This document shows, piece after piece, positions 12,938 through 27,569 of a stretch of 64,000 nucleotides of DNA. How positions within the stretch are numbered: the first letter of the stretch is position 1; every line of letters begins with the position of its first letter. The position numbers were made by a program, and so were the translations under genes. The DNA comes from Paratinospora sagittata (taxonomy: Eukaryota > Streptophyta > Magnoliopsida > Ranunculales > Menispermaceae), in contig CM069589.1 of NCBI GenBank assembly GCA_035771175.1, forward strand, positions 26,926,201-26,990,200, read 5' to 3'. The notes under the pieces were generated by a model. It saw only the letters and a list, made by a program, of their open reading frames with translations. It did no database searches and was not told the origin of the DNA.

Positions 12938-15900
12938 CCTATTTTAATGTTTGTTACCCATTGACCACCGTACTTGTGAATCTAATCAGCAATCAAAATC
13001 AAAAAGCCTTAGCCATTTCTTTGGAAGTATGATTTGAGTTATTCAGAAGGCTTTTAAAATATCGTTTCTTCCTCTTTTCAACGCATTTTCAATCACTCAA
13101 ACAGTAGTCAGGAATAAAATGTTATGGCTATTTGAATATTTTATCCCGATCATTCAACTTACATATCGACCAAATCGTGAAGAAATCCTCAAAAAGCCAT
13201 AACTTTTTATCCCGACTTTGATTTGAAGGAGTGAAAAAGAATTGAAAATGCCTTTTCTTCCAATTTCTAACGCATGTTCAATCAGACAAATTGGAGTCAG
13301 AACGAAAACGTTATGGTTATTTTAAAGTTTCACACCGATCATTCAATTACTTCTCGTATGAATCGATAAGAAAAATTCAAATAGACTTACAGTTTAATCC
13401 TGACACTGATATGAGTTAATAAAAAGGCGTTGAAAATATTGTTTCTTCTTCTTTCGAAGGAATGTGCAATCACTCAAATTGGTGTCCGGAAAAAAACGTT
13501 ACGCCTATTTTAATGTTTGTTTCCCATTGACCACCGTACTTGTGAATCTAATCAGCAATCAAAATCAAAAAGCCTTAGCCATTTCTTTGGAAGTTTGATA
13601 TGAGTTATTCGAAAGACGTTTAAAATATCGTTTCTTCCTCTTTTCAAAGCATTTTTAATCACTCAAACTGGAGTCAGGAATAAAATGTTATGGCTATTTG
13701 AATATTTTATCCCGATCAATCAACTTACTTATCGACCAAATCGTGAAGAAATGTTCAAAAAGCCATAACTTTTTATCCCGACTTCGATTTCAAGGAGTGA
13801 AAAAGAATTGAAAATGCCTTTTCTTCCAATTTCTAACGCATGTTCAATCAGACAAATTGGAGTCAGAATGAAAACGTTATGGTTAGTTTCACACCGATCA
13901 TTCCATTACTTGTCGTATGAATCGATAAGAAAAATTCAAATAGACTTACAGTTTAATACTGACACTGATATGAGTTAATAAAAAGGCGTTGAAAATATTG
14001 TTTCTTCTTCTTTCAAAGGAATGTGCAATCACTCAAATTGGAGTCCGAAAGAAAACGTTACGCCTATTTTAATGTTTGTTACCCATTGACCACCGTACTT
14101 GTGAATCTAATCAGCAGTCAAAATCAAAAAGCCTTAGCCATTTCTTTGGAAGTATGATTTGAGTTATTCAGAAGGCTTTTAAAATATCGTTTCTTCCTCT
14201 TTTCAACGCATTTTCAATCACTCAAACTGGAGTCAGGAATAAAATGTTATGGCTATTTGAATATTTTATCCCGATCAATCAACTTACTTATCGACCAAAT
14301 CATGAAGAAATGTTCAAAAAGCCATAACTTTTTATCCCCACTTCGATTTGAAGGAGTGAAAAAGAATTAAAATTGCCTTTTCTTCCAATTTCTAACGCAT
14401 GTTCAATCAGACAAATTGGAGTCAGAATGAAAACGTTATGGTTAGTTTCACACCGATCATTCAATTATTTCCCGTATGAATCGATAAGAAAAATTCAAAT
14501 AGACATACAGTTTAATCCTGACACTGATATGAGTTAATAAAAAGGCGTTGAAAATATTGTTTCTTCTTCTTTCCAAGGAATGTGCATTCACTCAAATTGG
14601 TGTCCACAAGAAAACGTTATGGCTATTTTAATGTTTGTTACCCATTGACCACCGTACTTGTGAATCTAATCAGCAATCAAAATCAAAAAGCCTTAGCCAT
14701 TTCTTTGGAAGTATGATTTGAGTTATTCGAAAGACGTTTAAAATATCGTTTCTTCCTCTTTTCAAAGCATTTTTAATCACTGAAACTGGAGTCAGGAATA
14801 AAATGTTATGGCTATTTGAATATTTTATCCCGATCAATCAAGTTACTTATCGACCAAATCGTGAAGAAATGTTCAAAAAGCCATAACTTTTTATCCCGAC
14901 TTTGATTTCAAGGAGTGAAAAAGAATTGAAAATGCCTTTTCTTCCAATTTCTAACGCATGTTCAATCAGACAAATTGGAGTCAGAATGAAAACGTTATGG
15001 TTATTTTAAAGTTTCACATCGATCATTCAATTACTTCTCGTATGAATCGATAAGAAAAATTCAAATAGACTTACAGTTTAATCCTGACACTGATATGAGT
15101 TAATAAAAAGGCGTTGAAAATATTGTTTCTTCTTCTTTCCAAGGAATGTGCATTCACTCAAATTGGTGTCCGGAAGAAAACGTTATGGCTATTTTAATGT
15201 TTGTTACCCGTTGACCACCGTACTTGTGAATCTAATCAGCAATCAAAATCAAAAAGCCTTAGCCATTTCTTTGGAAGTATGATTTGAGTTATTCAGAAGG
15301 CTTTTAAAATATCGTTTCTTCCTGTTTTCAACGCATTTTCAATCACTCAAACTGGAGTCAGGAATAAAATGTTATGGCTATTTGAATATTTTATCCCGAT
15401 CAATCAACTTACATATCGACCAAATCGTGAAGAAATCTTCAAAAAGCCATAACTTTTTATCCCGACATTGATTTGAAGGAGTGAAAAAGAATTGAAAATG
15501 CCTTTTCTTCCCATTTCTAACGCATGTTCAATAAGACAAATTGGAGTCAGAATGAAAACGTTATGGTTATTTTAAAGTTTCACACCGATCATTCAATTAC
15601 TACTCGAATGAATCGATAAGAAAAATTCAAATAGACTTACAGTTTAATCCTGACACTGATATGAGTTAATAAAAAGGCATTGAAAATATTGTTTCTTCTT
15701 CTTTCCAAAGAATGCGCAATCACTCAAATTGGAGTCCGGTAGAAAACGTTACGCCTATTTTAATGTTTGTTACCCATTGAGCACCGTACTTGTGAATCTA
15801 ATCAGCAATCAAAATCAAAAAGCCTTAGCCATTTCTTTGGAAGTATGATATGAGTTATTCGAAAGACGTTTAAAATATTGTTTCTTCCTCTTTTCAAAGC

Positions 15901-18010
15901 ATTTTTAATCACTCAAACTGGAGTCAGGAATAAAATGTTATGGCTATTTGAATATTTTATCCCGATCAGTCAATTTACTTATCGACCAAATCGTGAAGAA
16001 ATGTTCAAAAAGCCATAACTTTTTATCCCGACTTCAATTTCACGGAGTGAAAAAGAATTGAAAATGCCTTTTCTTCCAATTTCTAACGCATGTTCAATCA
16101 GACAAATTGGAGTCAGAATGAAAACGTTATGGTTATTTTAAAGTTTCACACCGATCATTCAATTACTTCTCGTATGATTCGATAAGAAAAATTCAAATAG
16201 ACTTACAGTTTAATCCTGACACTGATATGAGTTAATAAAAAGGCGTTGAAAATATTGTTTCTTCTTCTTTCCTAGGAATGTGCATTCACTCAAATTGGTG
16301 TCCACAAGAAAACGTTCTGGCTATTTTAATGTTTGTTACCCATTGACCACCGTACTTGTGAATCTAATCAGCAATCAAAATCAAAAAGCCTTAGCCATTT
16401 CTTTCGAAGTATGATTTGAGTTATTCAGAAGGCTTTTAAAATATCGTTTATTCCTCTTTTCAACGCATTTTCAATCACTCAAACTGGAGTCAGGAATAAA
16501 ATGTTATGGCTATTTGAATATTTTATCCCGATCAGTCAACTTACATATCGACCAAATCGTGAAGAAATCTTCAAAAAGCCATAACTTTTTATCCCGACAT
16601 TGATTTGAAGGAGTGAAAAAGAATTGAAAATGCCTTTTCTTCCCATTTCTAACGCATGTTCAATCAGACAAATTGGAGTCAGAATGAAAACGTTATGGTT
16701 AGTTTCACACCGATCATTCCATTACTTGTCGTATGAATCGATCAGAAAAATTCAAATAGACATACAGTTTAATCCTGACACTGATATGAGTTAATAAAAA
16801 GGCGTTGAAAATATTGTTTCTTCTTCTTTCCAAGGAATGTGCATTCACTCAAATTGGTGTCCACAAGAAAACGTTATGGCTATTTTAATGTTTGTTACCC
16901 ATTGACCACCGTACTTGTGAATCTAATCAGCAATCAAAATCAAAAAGCCTTAGCCATTTCTTTAGAAGTATGATTTGAGTTATTCGAAAGACGTTTAAAA
17001 TATTGTTTCTTCCTCTTTTCAAAGCATTTTTAATCACTCAAACTGGTGTCAGGAATAAAATGTTATGGCTATTTGAATATTTTATCCCGATCAATCAACT
17101 TACTTATCGACCAAGTCGTGAAAAAATGTTCAAAAAGCCATAACTTTTTATCCCGACTTTGATTTCAAGGAGTGAAAAAGAATTGAAAATGCCTTTTCTT
17201 CCAATTTCTAACGCATGTTCAATCAGACAAATTGGAGTCAGAATGAAAACGTTATGGTTATTTTAAAGTTTCACATCGGTCATTCAATTACTTCTCGTAT
17301 GAATCGATAAGAAAAATTCAAATAGACTTACAGTTTAATCCTGACACTGATATGAGTTAATAAAAAGGCGTTGAAAATATTGTTTCTTCTTCTTTCCAAG
17401 GAATGTGCATTCACTCAAATTGGTGTCCGGAAGAAAACGTTATGGCTGTTTTAATGTTTGTTACCCGTTGACCACCGTACTTGTGAATCTAATCAGCAAT
17501 CAAAATCAAAAAGCCTTAGCCATTTCTTTGGAAGTATGATTTGAGTTATTCAGAAGGCTTTTAAAATATCGTTTCTTCCTGTTTTTAACGCATTTTCAAT
17601 CACTCAAACTGGAGTCAGGAATAAAATGTTATGGCTATTTGAATATTTTATCCCGATCAATCAACTTACATATCGACCAAATCGTGAAGAAATCTTCAAA
17701 AAGCCATAACTTTTTATCCCGACATTGATTTGAAGGAGTGAAAAAGAATTGAAAATGCCTTTTCTTCCCATTTCTAACGCATGTTCAATAAGACAAATTG
17801 GAGTCAGAATGAAAACGTTATGGTTATTTTAAAGTTTCACACCGATCATTCAATTACTACTCGTATGAATCGATAAGAAAAATTCAAATAGACTTACAGT
17901 TTAATCCTGACACTGATATGAGTTAATAAAAAGGCGTTGAAAATATTGTTTCTTCTTCTTTCCAAAGAATGCGCAATCACTCAAATTGGAGTCCGGTAGA
18001 AAACGTTTCG
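12938..18010. repeat. 27-monomer higher-order repeat, copy 1 (5073 bp)
   Basis: Nine trimers including three 559-bp ones (9 x 566 minus 21 equals 5073). Starts are 13478, 14037, 14596, 15162, 15728, 16294, 16853, 17419 and 17985. It matches the following copy at a constant 5073-bp offset, including rare marks: CTTTCGAAGG, TCCCCACTTCG, TTATTTCCCG, CACTGAAACTGG, CCTGTTTTCAACG, AATGCGCAATC and CGATCAGAAAA. Differences noticed include GTTCTGG near 16314 and AAAAAATG near 17120, and the C monomer at about 13261-13312 looks converted to another type. Internally, trimers 14596-16293 resemble 16853-18550 at offset 2257. Confidence 0.88.
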
Positions 18011-21000
18011 CCTATTTTAATGTTTGTTACCCATTGACCACCGTACTTGTGAATCTAATCAGCAATCAAAATCAAAAAGCCTTAGCCATTTCTTTGGAAG
18101 TATGATTTGAGTTATTCAGAAGGCTTTTAAAATATCGTTTCTTCCTCTTTTCAACGCATTTTCAATCACTCAAACAGGAGTCAGGAATAAAATGTTATGG
18201 CTATTTGAATATTTTATCCCGATCATTCAACTTACATATCGACCAAATCGTGAAGAAATCCTCAAAAAGCCATAACTTTTTATCCCGACTTTGATTTGAA
18301 GGAGTGAAAAAGAATTGAAAATGCCTTTTCTTCCCATTTCTAACGCATGTTCAATCAGACAAATTGGAGTCAGAATGAAAACGTTATGGTTATTTTAAAG
18401 TTTCACACCGATCATTCAATTACTTCTCGTATGAATCGATAAGAAAAATTCAAATAGACTTACAGTTTAATCCTGACACTGATATGAGTTAATAAAAAGG
18501 CGTTGAAAATATTGTTTCTTCTTCTTTCGAAGGAATGTGCAATCACTCAAATTGGTGTCCGGAAAAAAACGTTACGCCTATTTTAATGTTTGTTTCCCAT
18601 TGACCACCGTACTTGTGAATCTAATCAGCAATCAAAATCAAAAAGCCTTAGCCATTTCTTTGGAAGTTTGATATGAGTTATTCGAAAGACGTTTAAAATA
18701 TCGTTTCTTCCTCTTTTCAAAGCATTTTTAATCACTCAAACTGGAGTCAGGAATAAAATGTTATGGCTATTTGAATATTTTATCCCGATCAATCAACTTA
18801 CTTATCGACCAAATCGTGAAGAAATGTTCAAAAAGCCATAACTTTTTATCCCGACTTCGATTTCAAGGAGTGAAAAAGAATTGAAAATGCCTTTTCTTCC
18901 AATTTCTAACGCATGTTCAATTAGACAAATTGGAGTCAGAATGAAAACGCTATGGTTAGTTTCACACCGATCATTCCATTACTTGTCGTATGAATCGATA
19001 AGAAAAATTCAAATAGACTTACAGTTTAATACTGACACTGATATGAGTTAATAAAAAGGCGTTGAAAATATTGTTTCTTCTTCTTTCAAAGGAATGTGCA
19101 ATCACTCAAATTGGAGTCCGAAAGAAAACGTTACGCCTATTTTAATGTTTGTTACCCATTGACCACCGTACTTGTGAATCTAATCAGCAGTCAAAATCAA
19201 AAAGCCTTAGCCATTTCTTTGGAAGTATGATTTGAGTTATTCAGAAGGCTTTTAAAATATCGTTTCTTCCTCTTTTCAACGCATTTTCAATCACTCAAAC
19301 TGGAGTCAGGAATAAAATGTTATGGCTATTTGAATATTTTATCCCGATCAATCAACTTACTTATCGACCAAATCATGAAGAAATGTTCAAAAAGCCATAA
19401 CTTTTTATCCCCACTTCGATTTGAAGGAGTGAAAAAGAATTAAAATTGCCTTTTCTTCCAATTTCTAACGCATGTTCAATCAGACAAATTGGAGTCAGAA
19501 TGAAAACGTTATGGTTAGTTTCACACCGATCATTCAATTATTTCCCGTATGAATCGATAAGAAAAATTCAAATAGACATACAGTTTAATCCTGACACTGA
19601 TATGAGTTAATAAAAAGGCGTTGAAAATATTGTTTCTTCTTCTTTCCAAGGAATGTGCATTCACTCAAATTGGTGTCCACAAGAAAACGTTATGGCTATT
19701 TTAATGTTTGTTACCCATTGACCACCGTACTTGTGAATCTAATCAGCAATCAAAATCAAAAAGCCTTAGCCATTTCTTTGGAAGTATGATTTGAGTTATT
19801 CGAAAGACGTTTAAAATATCGTTTCTTCCTCTTTTCAAAGCATTTTTAATCACTGAAACTGGAGTCAGGAATAAAATGTTATGGCTATTTGAATATTTTA
19901 TCCCGATCAATCAACTTACTTATCGACCAAATCGTGAAGAAATGTTCAAAAAGCCATAACTTTTTATCCCGACTTTGATTTCAAGGAGTGAAAAAGAATT
20001 GAAAATGCCTTTTCTTCCAATTTCTAACGCATGTTCAATCAGACAAATTGGAGTCAGAATGAAAACGTTATGGTTATTTTAAAGTTTCACATCGATCATT
20101 CAATTACTTCTCGTATGAATCGATTAGAAAAATTCAAATAGACTTACAGTTTAATCCTGACACTGATATGAGTTAATAAAAAGGCGTTGAAAATATTGTT
20201 TCTTCTTCTTTCCAAGGAATGTGCATTCACTCAAATTGGTGTCCGGAAGAAAACGTTATGGCTATTTTAATGTTTGTTACCCGTTGACCACCGTACTTGT
20301 GAATCTAATCAGCAATCAAAATCAAAAAGCCTTAGCCATTTCTTTGGAAGTATGATTTGAGTTATTCAGAAGGCTTTTAAAATATCGTTTCTTCCTGTTT
20401 TCAACGCATTTTCAATCACTCAAACTGGAGTCAGGAATAAAATGTTATGGCTATTTGAATATTTTATCCCGATCAATCAACTTACATATCGACCAAATCG
20501 TGAAGAAATCTTCAAAAAGCCATAACTTTTTATCCCGACATTGATTTGAAGGAGTGAAAAAGAATTGAAAATGCCTTTTCTTCCCATTTCTAACGCATGT
20601 TCAATAAGACAAATTGGAGTCAGAATGAAAACGTTATGGTTATTTTAAAGTTTCACACCGATCATTCAATTACTACTCGAATGAATCGATAAGAAAAATT
20701 CAAATAGACTTACAGTTTAATCCTGACACTGATATGAGTTAATAAAAAGGCATTGAAAATATTGTTTCTTCTTCTTTCCAAAGAATGCGCAATCACTCAA
20801 ATTGGAGTCCGGTAGAAAACGTTACGCCTATTTTAATGTTTGTTACCCATTGAGCACCGTACTTGTGAATCTAATCAGCAATCAAAATCAAAAAGCCTTA
20901 GCCATTTCTTTGGAAGTATGATATGAGTTATTCGAAAGACGTTTAAAATATTGTTTCTTCCTCTTTTCAAAGCATTTTTAATCACTCAAACTGGAGTCAG

Positions 21001-23083
21001 GAATAAAATGTTATGGCTATTTGAATATTTTATCCCGATCAGTCAATTTACTTATCGACCAAATCGTGAAGAAATGTTCAAAAAGCCATAACTTTTTATC
21101 CCGACTTCAATTTCACGGAGTGAAAAAGAATTGAAAATGCCTTTTCTTCCAATTTCTAACGCATGTTCAATCAGACAAATTGGAGTCAGAATGAAAACGT
21201 TATGGTTATTTTAAAGTTTCACACCGATCATTCAATTACTTCTCGTATGATTCGATAAGAAAAATTCAAATAGACTTACAGTTTAATCCTGACACTGATA
21301 TGAGTTAATAAAAAGGCGTTGAAAATATTGTTTCTTCTTCTTTCCTAGGAATGTGCATTCACTCAAATTGGTGTCCACAAGAAAACGTTATGGCTATTTT
21401 AATGTTTGTTACCCATTGACCACCGTACTTGTGAATCTAATCAGCAATCAAAATCAAAAAGCCTTAGCCATTTCTTTCGAAGTATGATTTGAGTTATTCA
21501 GAAGGCTTTTAAAATATCGTTTATTCCTCTTTTCAACGCATTTTCAATCACTCAAACTGGAGTCAGGAATAAAATGTTATGGCTATTTGAATATTTTATC
21601 CCGATCAGTCAACTTACATATCGACCAAATCGTGAAGAAATCTTCAAAAAGCCATAACTTTTTATCCCGACATTGATTTGAAGGAGTGAAAAAGAATTGA
21701 AAATGCCTTTTCTTCCCATTTCTAACGCATGTTCAATCAGACAAATTGGAGTCAGAATGAAAACGTTATGGTTAGTTTCACACCGATCATTCCATTACTT
21801 GTCGTATGAATCGATCAGAAAAATTCAAATAGACATACAGTTTAATCCTGACACTGATATGAGTTAATAAAAAGGCGTTGAAAATATTGTTTCTTCTTCT
21901 TTCCAAGGAATGTGCATTCACTCAAATTGGTGTCCACAAGAAAACGTTATGGCTATTTTAATGTTTGTTACCCATTGACCACCGTACTTGTGAATCTAAT
22001 CAGCAATCAAAATCAAAAAGCCTTAGCCATTTCTTTAGAAGTATGATTTGAGTTATTCGAAAGACGTTTAAAATATCGTTTCTTCCTCTTTTCAAAGCAT
22101 TTTTAATCACTCAAACTGGTGTCAGGAATAAAATGTTATGGCTATTTGAATATTTTATCCCGATCAATCAACTTACTTATCGACCAAGTCGTGAAGAAAT
22201 GTTCAAAAAGCCATAACTTTTTATCCCGACTTTGATTTCAAGGAGTGAAAAAGAATTGAAAATGCCTTTTCTTCCAATTTCTAACGCATGTTCAATCAGA
22301 CAAATTGGAGTCAGAATGAAAACGTTATGGTTATTTTAAAGTTTCACATCGGTCATTCAATTACTTCTCGTATGAATCGATAAGAAAAATTCAAATAGAC
22401 TTACAGTTTAATCCTGACACTGATATGAGTTAATAAAAAGGCGTTGAAAATATTGTTTCTTCTTCTTTCCAAGGAATGTGCATTCACTCAAATTGGTGTC
22501 CGGAAGAAAACGTTATGGCTGTTTTAATGTTTGTTACCCGTTGACCACCGTACTTGTGAATCTAATCAGCAATCAAAATCAAAAAGCCTTAGCCATTTCT
22601 TTGGAAGTATGATTTGAGTTATTCAGAAGGCTTTTAAAATATCGTTTCTTCCTGTTTTTAACGCATTTTCAATCACTCAAACTGGAGTCAGGAATAAAAT
22701 GTTATGGCTATTTGAATATTTTATCCCGATCAATCAACTTACATATCGACCAAATCGTGAAGAAATCTTCAAAAAGCCATAACTTTTTATCCCGACATTG
22801 ATTTGAAGGAGTGAAAAAGAATTGAAAATGCCTTTTCTTCCCATTTCTAACGCATGTTCAATAAGACAAATTGGAGTCAGAATGAAAACGTTATGGTTAT
22901 TTTAAAGTTTCACACCGATCATTCAATTACTACTCGTATGAATCGATAAGAAAAATTCAAATAGACTTACAGTTTAATCCTGACACTGATATGAGTTAAT
23001 AAAAAGGCGTTGAAAATATTGTTTCTTCTTCTTTCCAAAGAATGCGCAATCACTCAAATTGGAGTCCGGTAGAAAACGTTTCG
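18011..23083. repeat. 27-monomer higher-order repeat, copy 2 (5073 bp)
   Basis: Trimer starts are 18551, 19110, 19669, 20235, 20801, 21367, 21926, 22492 and 23058. It is a tandem copy of the preceding block. Similarity at offset 5073 continues to about 23243, where this copy reads CACCCAAACTGG and copy 1 reads CACTCAAACAGG. The exact breakpoint cannot be set, because the flanks are themselves related repeats. Confidence 0.88.
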
Positions 23084-23623
23084 CCTATTTTAATGTTTGT
23101 TACCCATTGACCACCGTACTTGTGAATCTAATCAGCAATCAAAATCAAAAAGCCTTAGCCATTTCTTTGGAAGTATGATTTGAGTTATTCAGAAGGCTTT
23201 TAAAATATCGTTTCTTCCTCTTTTCAACGCATTTTCAATCACCCAAACTGGAGTCAGGAATAAAATGTTATGGCTATTTGAATATTTTTTCCCGATCAAT
23301 CAACTTACATATCGACCAAATCGTGAAGAAATCTTCAAAAAGCCATAACTTTTTATCCCGACTTTGATTTCAAGGAGTGAAAAAGAATTGAAAATGCCTT
23401 TTCTTCCCATTTCTAATGCATGTTCAATCAGACAAATTGGAGTCAGAATGAAAACGTTATGGTTATTTTAAAGTTTCACACCGATCATTCAATTACTTCT
23501 CGTATGAATCGATAAGAAAAATTCAAATAGACTTACAGTTTAATCCTGACACTGATATGAGTTAATAAAAAGGCGTTGAAAATATTGTTTCTTCTTCTTT
23601 CCAAGGAATGTGCATTCACGCAA

Positions 23624-24755
23624 ATTGGTGTCCGGAAGAAAACGTTATGGCTATTTTAATGTTTGTTACCCGTTGACCACCGTACTTGTGAATCTAATCA
23701 GCAATCAAAATCAAAAAGCCTTAGCCATTTCTTTGGTAGTATGATTTGAGTTATTCAGAAGGCTTTTAAAATATCGTTTCTTCCTCTTTTCAACGCATTT
23801 TCAATCACTCAAACTGGAGTCAGGAATAAAATGTTATGGCTATTTGAATTTTTTATCCCCATCAATCAACTTACATATCGACCAAATCGTGAAGAAATCT
23901 TCAAAAAGCCATAACTTTTTATCCCGACTTTGATTTCAAGGAGTGAAAAAGAATTGAAAATGCCTTTTCTTCCCATTTCTAATGCATGTTCAATCAGACA
24001 AATTGGAGTCAGAATGAAAACGTTATGGTTATTTTAAAGTTTCACACCGATCATTCAATTACTTCTCGTATGAATCGATAAGAAAAACTCAAATAGACTT
24101 ACAGTTTAATCCTGACACTGATATGAGTTAATAAAAAGGCGTTGAAAATATTGTTTCTTCTTCTTTCCAAGGAATGTGCATTCACGCAAATTGGTGTCCG
24201 GAAGAAAACGTTATGGCTATTTTAATGTTTGTTACCCGTTGACCACCGTACTTGTGAATCTAATCAGCAATCAAAATCAAAAAGCCTTAGCCATTTCTTT
24301 GGTAGTATGATTTGAGTTATTCAGAAGGCTTTTAAAATATCGTTTCTTCCTCTTTTCAACGCATTTTCAATCACTCAAACTGGAGTCAGGAATAAAATGT
24401 TATGGCTATTTGAATATTTTATCCCGATCAATCAACTTACATATCGACCAAATCGTGAAGAAATCTTCAAAAAGCCATAACTTTTTATCCCGACATTGAT
24501 TTGAAGGAGTGAAAAAGAATTGAAAATGCCTTTTCTTCCCATTTCTAACGCATGTTCAATCAGACAAATTGGAGTCAGAATGAAAACGTTATGGTTATTT
24601 TAAAGTTTCACACCGATCATTCAATTACTTCTCGTATGAATCGATAAGAAAAATTCAAATAGACTTACAGTTTAATCCAGACACTGATATGAATTAATAA
24701 AAATGCGTTGAAAATATTGTTTCTTCTTCTTTCCAAGGAATGTGCAATCACTCAA
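23624..24755. repeat. Two adjacent near-identical trimers
   Basis: The trimers starting at 23624 and 24190 share rare marks not usual elsewhere: CACGCAAATTGG at the entry, CCCGTTGACC, and TTTGGTAGTATG. Adjacent trimers in this array normally differ at many sites, so this is a recent single-trimer tandem duplication. Confidence 0.82.
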
Positions 24756-27569
24756 ATTGCAGTCCGGAAGAAAACGTTATGCCTATTTTAATGTTTGTTA
24801 CCCATTGACCACCGTACTTGTGAATCTAATCAGCAATCAAAATCAAAAAGCCTTAGCCATTTCTTTGGAAGTATGATATGAGTTATTCGAAAGATGTTTA
24901 AAATATCGTTTCTTCCTCTTTTCAAAGCATTTTTAATCACTCAAACTGGAGTCAGGAATAAAATGTTATGGCTATTTGAATATTTTATCCCTATCAATCA
25001 ACTTACTTATCGACTCAATCATGAAGAAATGTTCAAAAAGCCATAACTTTTTATCCCGACTTCGATTTCAAGGAGTGAAAAAGAATTAAAATTGCCTTTT
25101 CTTCCAATTTCTAACGCATGTTCAATCAGACAAATTGGAGTCAGAATGAAAACGTTATGGTTAGTTTCACACCGATCATTCAATTACTTCCCGTATGAAT
25201 CGATAAGAAAAATTCAAATAGACATACAGTTTAATCCTGACACTGATATGAGTTAATAAAAAGGCGTTGAAAATATTGTTTCTTCTTCTTTCCAAGGAAT
25301 GTGCATTCACTCAAATTGGTGTCCACAAGAAAACGTTATGGCTATTTTAATGTTTGTTACCCATTGACCACCGTACTTGTGAATCTAATCAGCAATCAAA
25401 ATCAAAAAGCCTTAGCCATTTCTTTGGAAGTATGATTTGAGTTATTCAGAAGGCTTTTAAAATATCGTTTCTTCCTCTTTCCAACGCATTTTCAATCACT
25501 CAAACTGGAGTCAGGAATAAAATGTTATGGCTATTTGAATATTTTTTCCCGATCAATCAACTTACATATCGACCAAATCGTGAAGAAATCTTCAAAAAGC
25601 CATAACTTTTTATCCCGACTTTGATTTGAAGTAGTGAAAAAGAATTGAAAATGCCTTTTCTTCCCATTTCTAACGCATGTTCAATCAGACAAATTGGAGT
25701 TAGAATGAAAACGTTATGGTTATTTTAAAGTTTCACACCGATCATTCAATTACTTCTCGTATGAATCGATAAGAAAAATTCAAATAAACTTACAGTTTAA
25801 TCCTGACACTGATATGAGTTAATAAAAAGGCGTTGAAAATATTGTTTCTTCTTCTTTCCAAGGAATGTGCAATCACTCAAATTGGAGTCCGGAAGAAAAC
25901 GTTATGCCTAATTTAATGTTTGTTACCAATTGACCACCGTACTTGTGAATCTAATCAGCAATCAAAATCAAAAAGCCTTAGCCATTTCTTTGGAAGTATG
26001 ATATGAGTTATTCGAAAGACGTTTAAAATATCGTTTCTTCCTCTTTTCAAAGCATTTTTAATCACTCAAACTGGAGTCAGGAATAAAATGTTATGGCTAT
26101 TTGAATATTTTATCCCGATCAGTCAATTTACTTATCGACCAAATCGTGAAGAAATGTTCAAAATGCCATAACTTTTTATCCCGACTTTGATTTCAAGGAG
26201 TGAAAAAGAATTGAAATGCCTTTTCTTCCAATTTCTAACGCATGTTCAATCAGACAAATTGGAGTCAGAATGAAAACGTTATGGTTATTTTAAAGTTTCA
26301 CATCGATCATTCAATTACTTCTCGTATGAATCGATAAGAAAAATTCAAATAGACTTACAGTTTAATCCTGACACTGATATGAGTTAATAAAAAGGCGTTG
26401 AAGATATTGTTTCTTCTTCTTTCCAAGGAATGTACATTTACTCAAATTGGTGTCCGGAAGAAAACGTTATGGCTATTTTAATGTTTGTTACCCATTGACC
26501 ACCGTACTTGTGAATCTAATCAGCAATCAAAATCAAAAAGCCTTAGCCATTTCTTTGGAAGTATGATATGAGTTATTCGAAAGATGTTTAAAATATTGTT
26601 TCTTCCTCTTTTCAAAGCATTTTAATCACTCAAACTGGATTCAGGAATAAAATGTTATGGCTATTTGAATATTTTATCCCGATCAATCAACTTACTTATC
26701 GACCAAATCATGAAGAAATGTTCAAAAAGCCATAACTTTTTATCCCGACTTCGATTTCAAGGAGTGAAAAAGAATTAAAATTGCCTTTTCTTCCAATTTC
26801 TAACGCATGTTCAATCAGACAAATTGGAGTCAGAATGAAAACGTTATGGTTAGTTTCACACCGATCATTCAATTACTTCCCGTATGAATCGATGAGAAAA
26901 ATTCAAATAGACATACAGTTTAATCCTGACACTGATATGAGGTAATAAAAAGGCGTTGAAAATATTGTTTCTTCTTCTTTCCAAGAAATGTGCATTCACT
27001 CAAATTGGTGTCCACAAGAAAACGTTATGGCTATTTTAATGTTTGTTACCCATTGACCACCGTACTTGTGAATCTAATCAGCAATCAAAATCAAAAAGCC
27101 TTAGCCATTTCTTTGGAAGTATGATTTGAGTTATTCGAAAGACGTTTAAAATATCGTTTCTTCCTCTTTTCAAAGCATTTTTAATCACTCAAACTGGAGT
27201 CAGGAATAAAATGTTATGGCTATTTGAATATTTTATCCCGATCAATCAACTTACTTATCGACCAAATCGTGAAGAAATGTTCAAAAAGCCATAACTTTTT
27301 ATCCCGACTTTGATTTCAAGGAGTGAAAAAGAATTGAAAATGCCTTTTCTTCCCATTTCTAACGCATGTTCAATCAGAAAAATTGGAGTCAGAATGAAAA
27401 CGTTATGGTTATTTTAAAGTTTCACACCGATCATTCAATTACTTCTCGTATGAATCGATAAGAAAAATTCAAATAGACTTACAGTTTAATCCAGACACTG
27501 ATATGAATTAATAAAAATGCGTTGAAAATATTGTTTCTTCTTCTTTCCAAGGAATGTGCAATCACTCAA
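24756..27569. repeat. Mixed trimers linking two higher-order blocks
   Basis: Trimer starts are 24756, 25315, 25881, 26446 and 27004. The A monomers are of mixed types (TTGCAGTCC at 24756, GTGTCCACAAG at 25315 and 27004, GAGTCCGG at 25881). The 26446 unit is 558 bp (7-bp-deleted C plus one base missing at the end of A), and 25881 is 565 bp (GAAATGCC for GAAAATGCC). The 27004 unit is the first of the type that recurs before TTGCAG units downstream. Confidence 0.8.
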
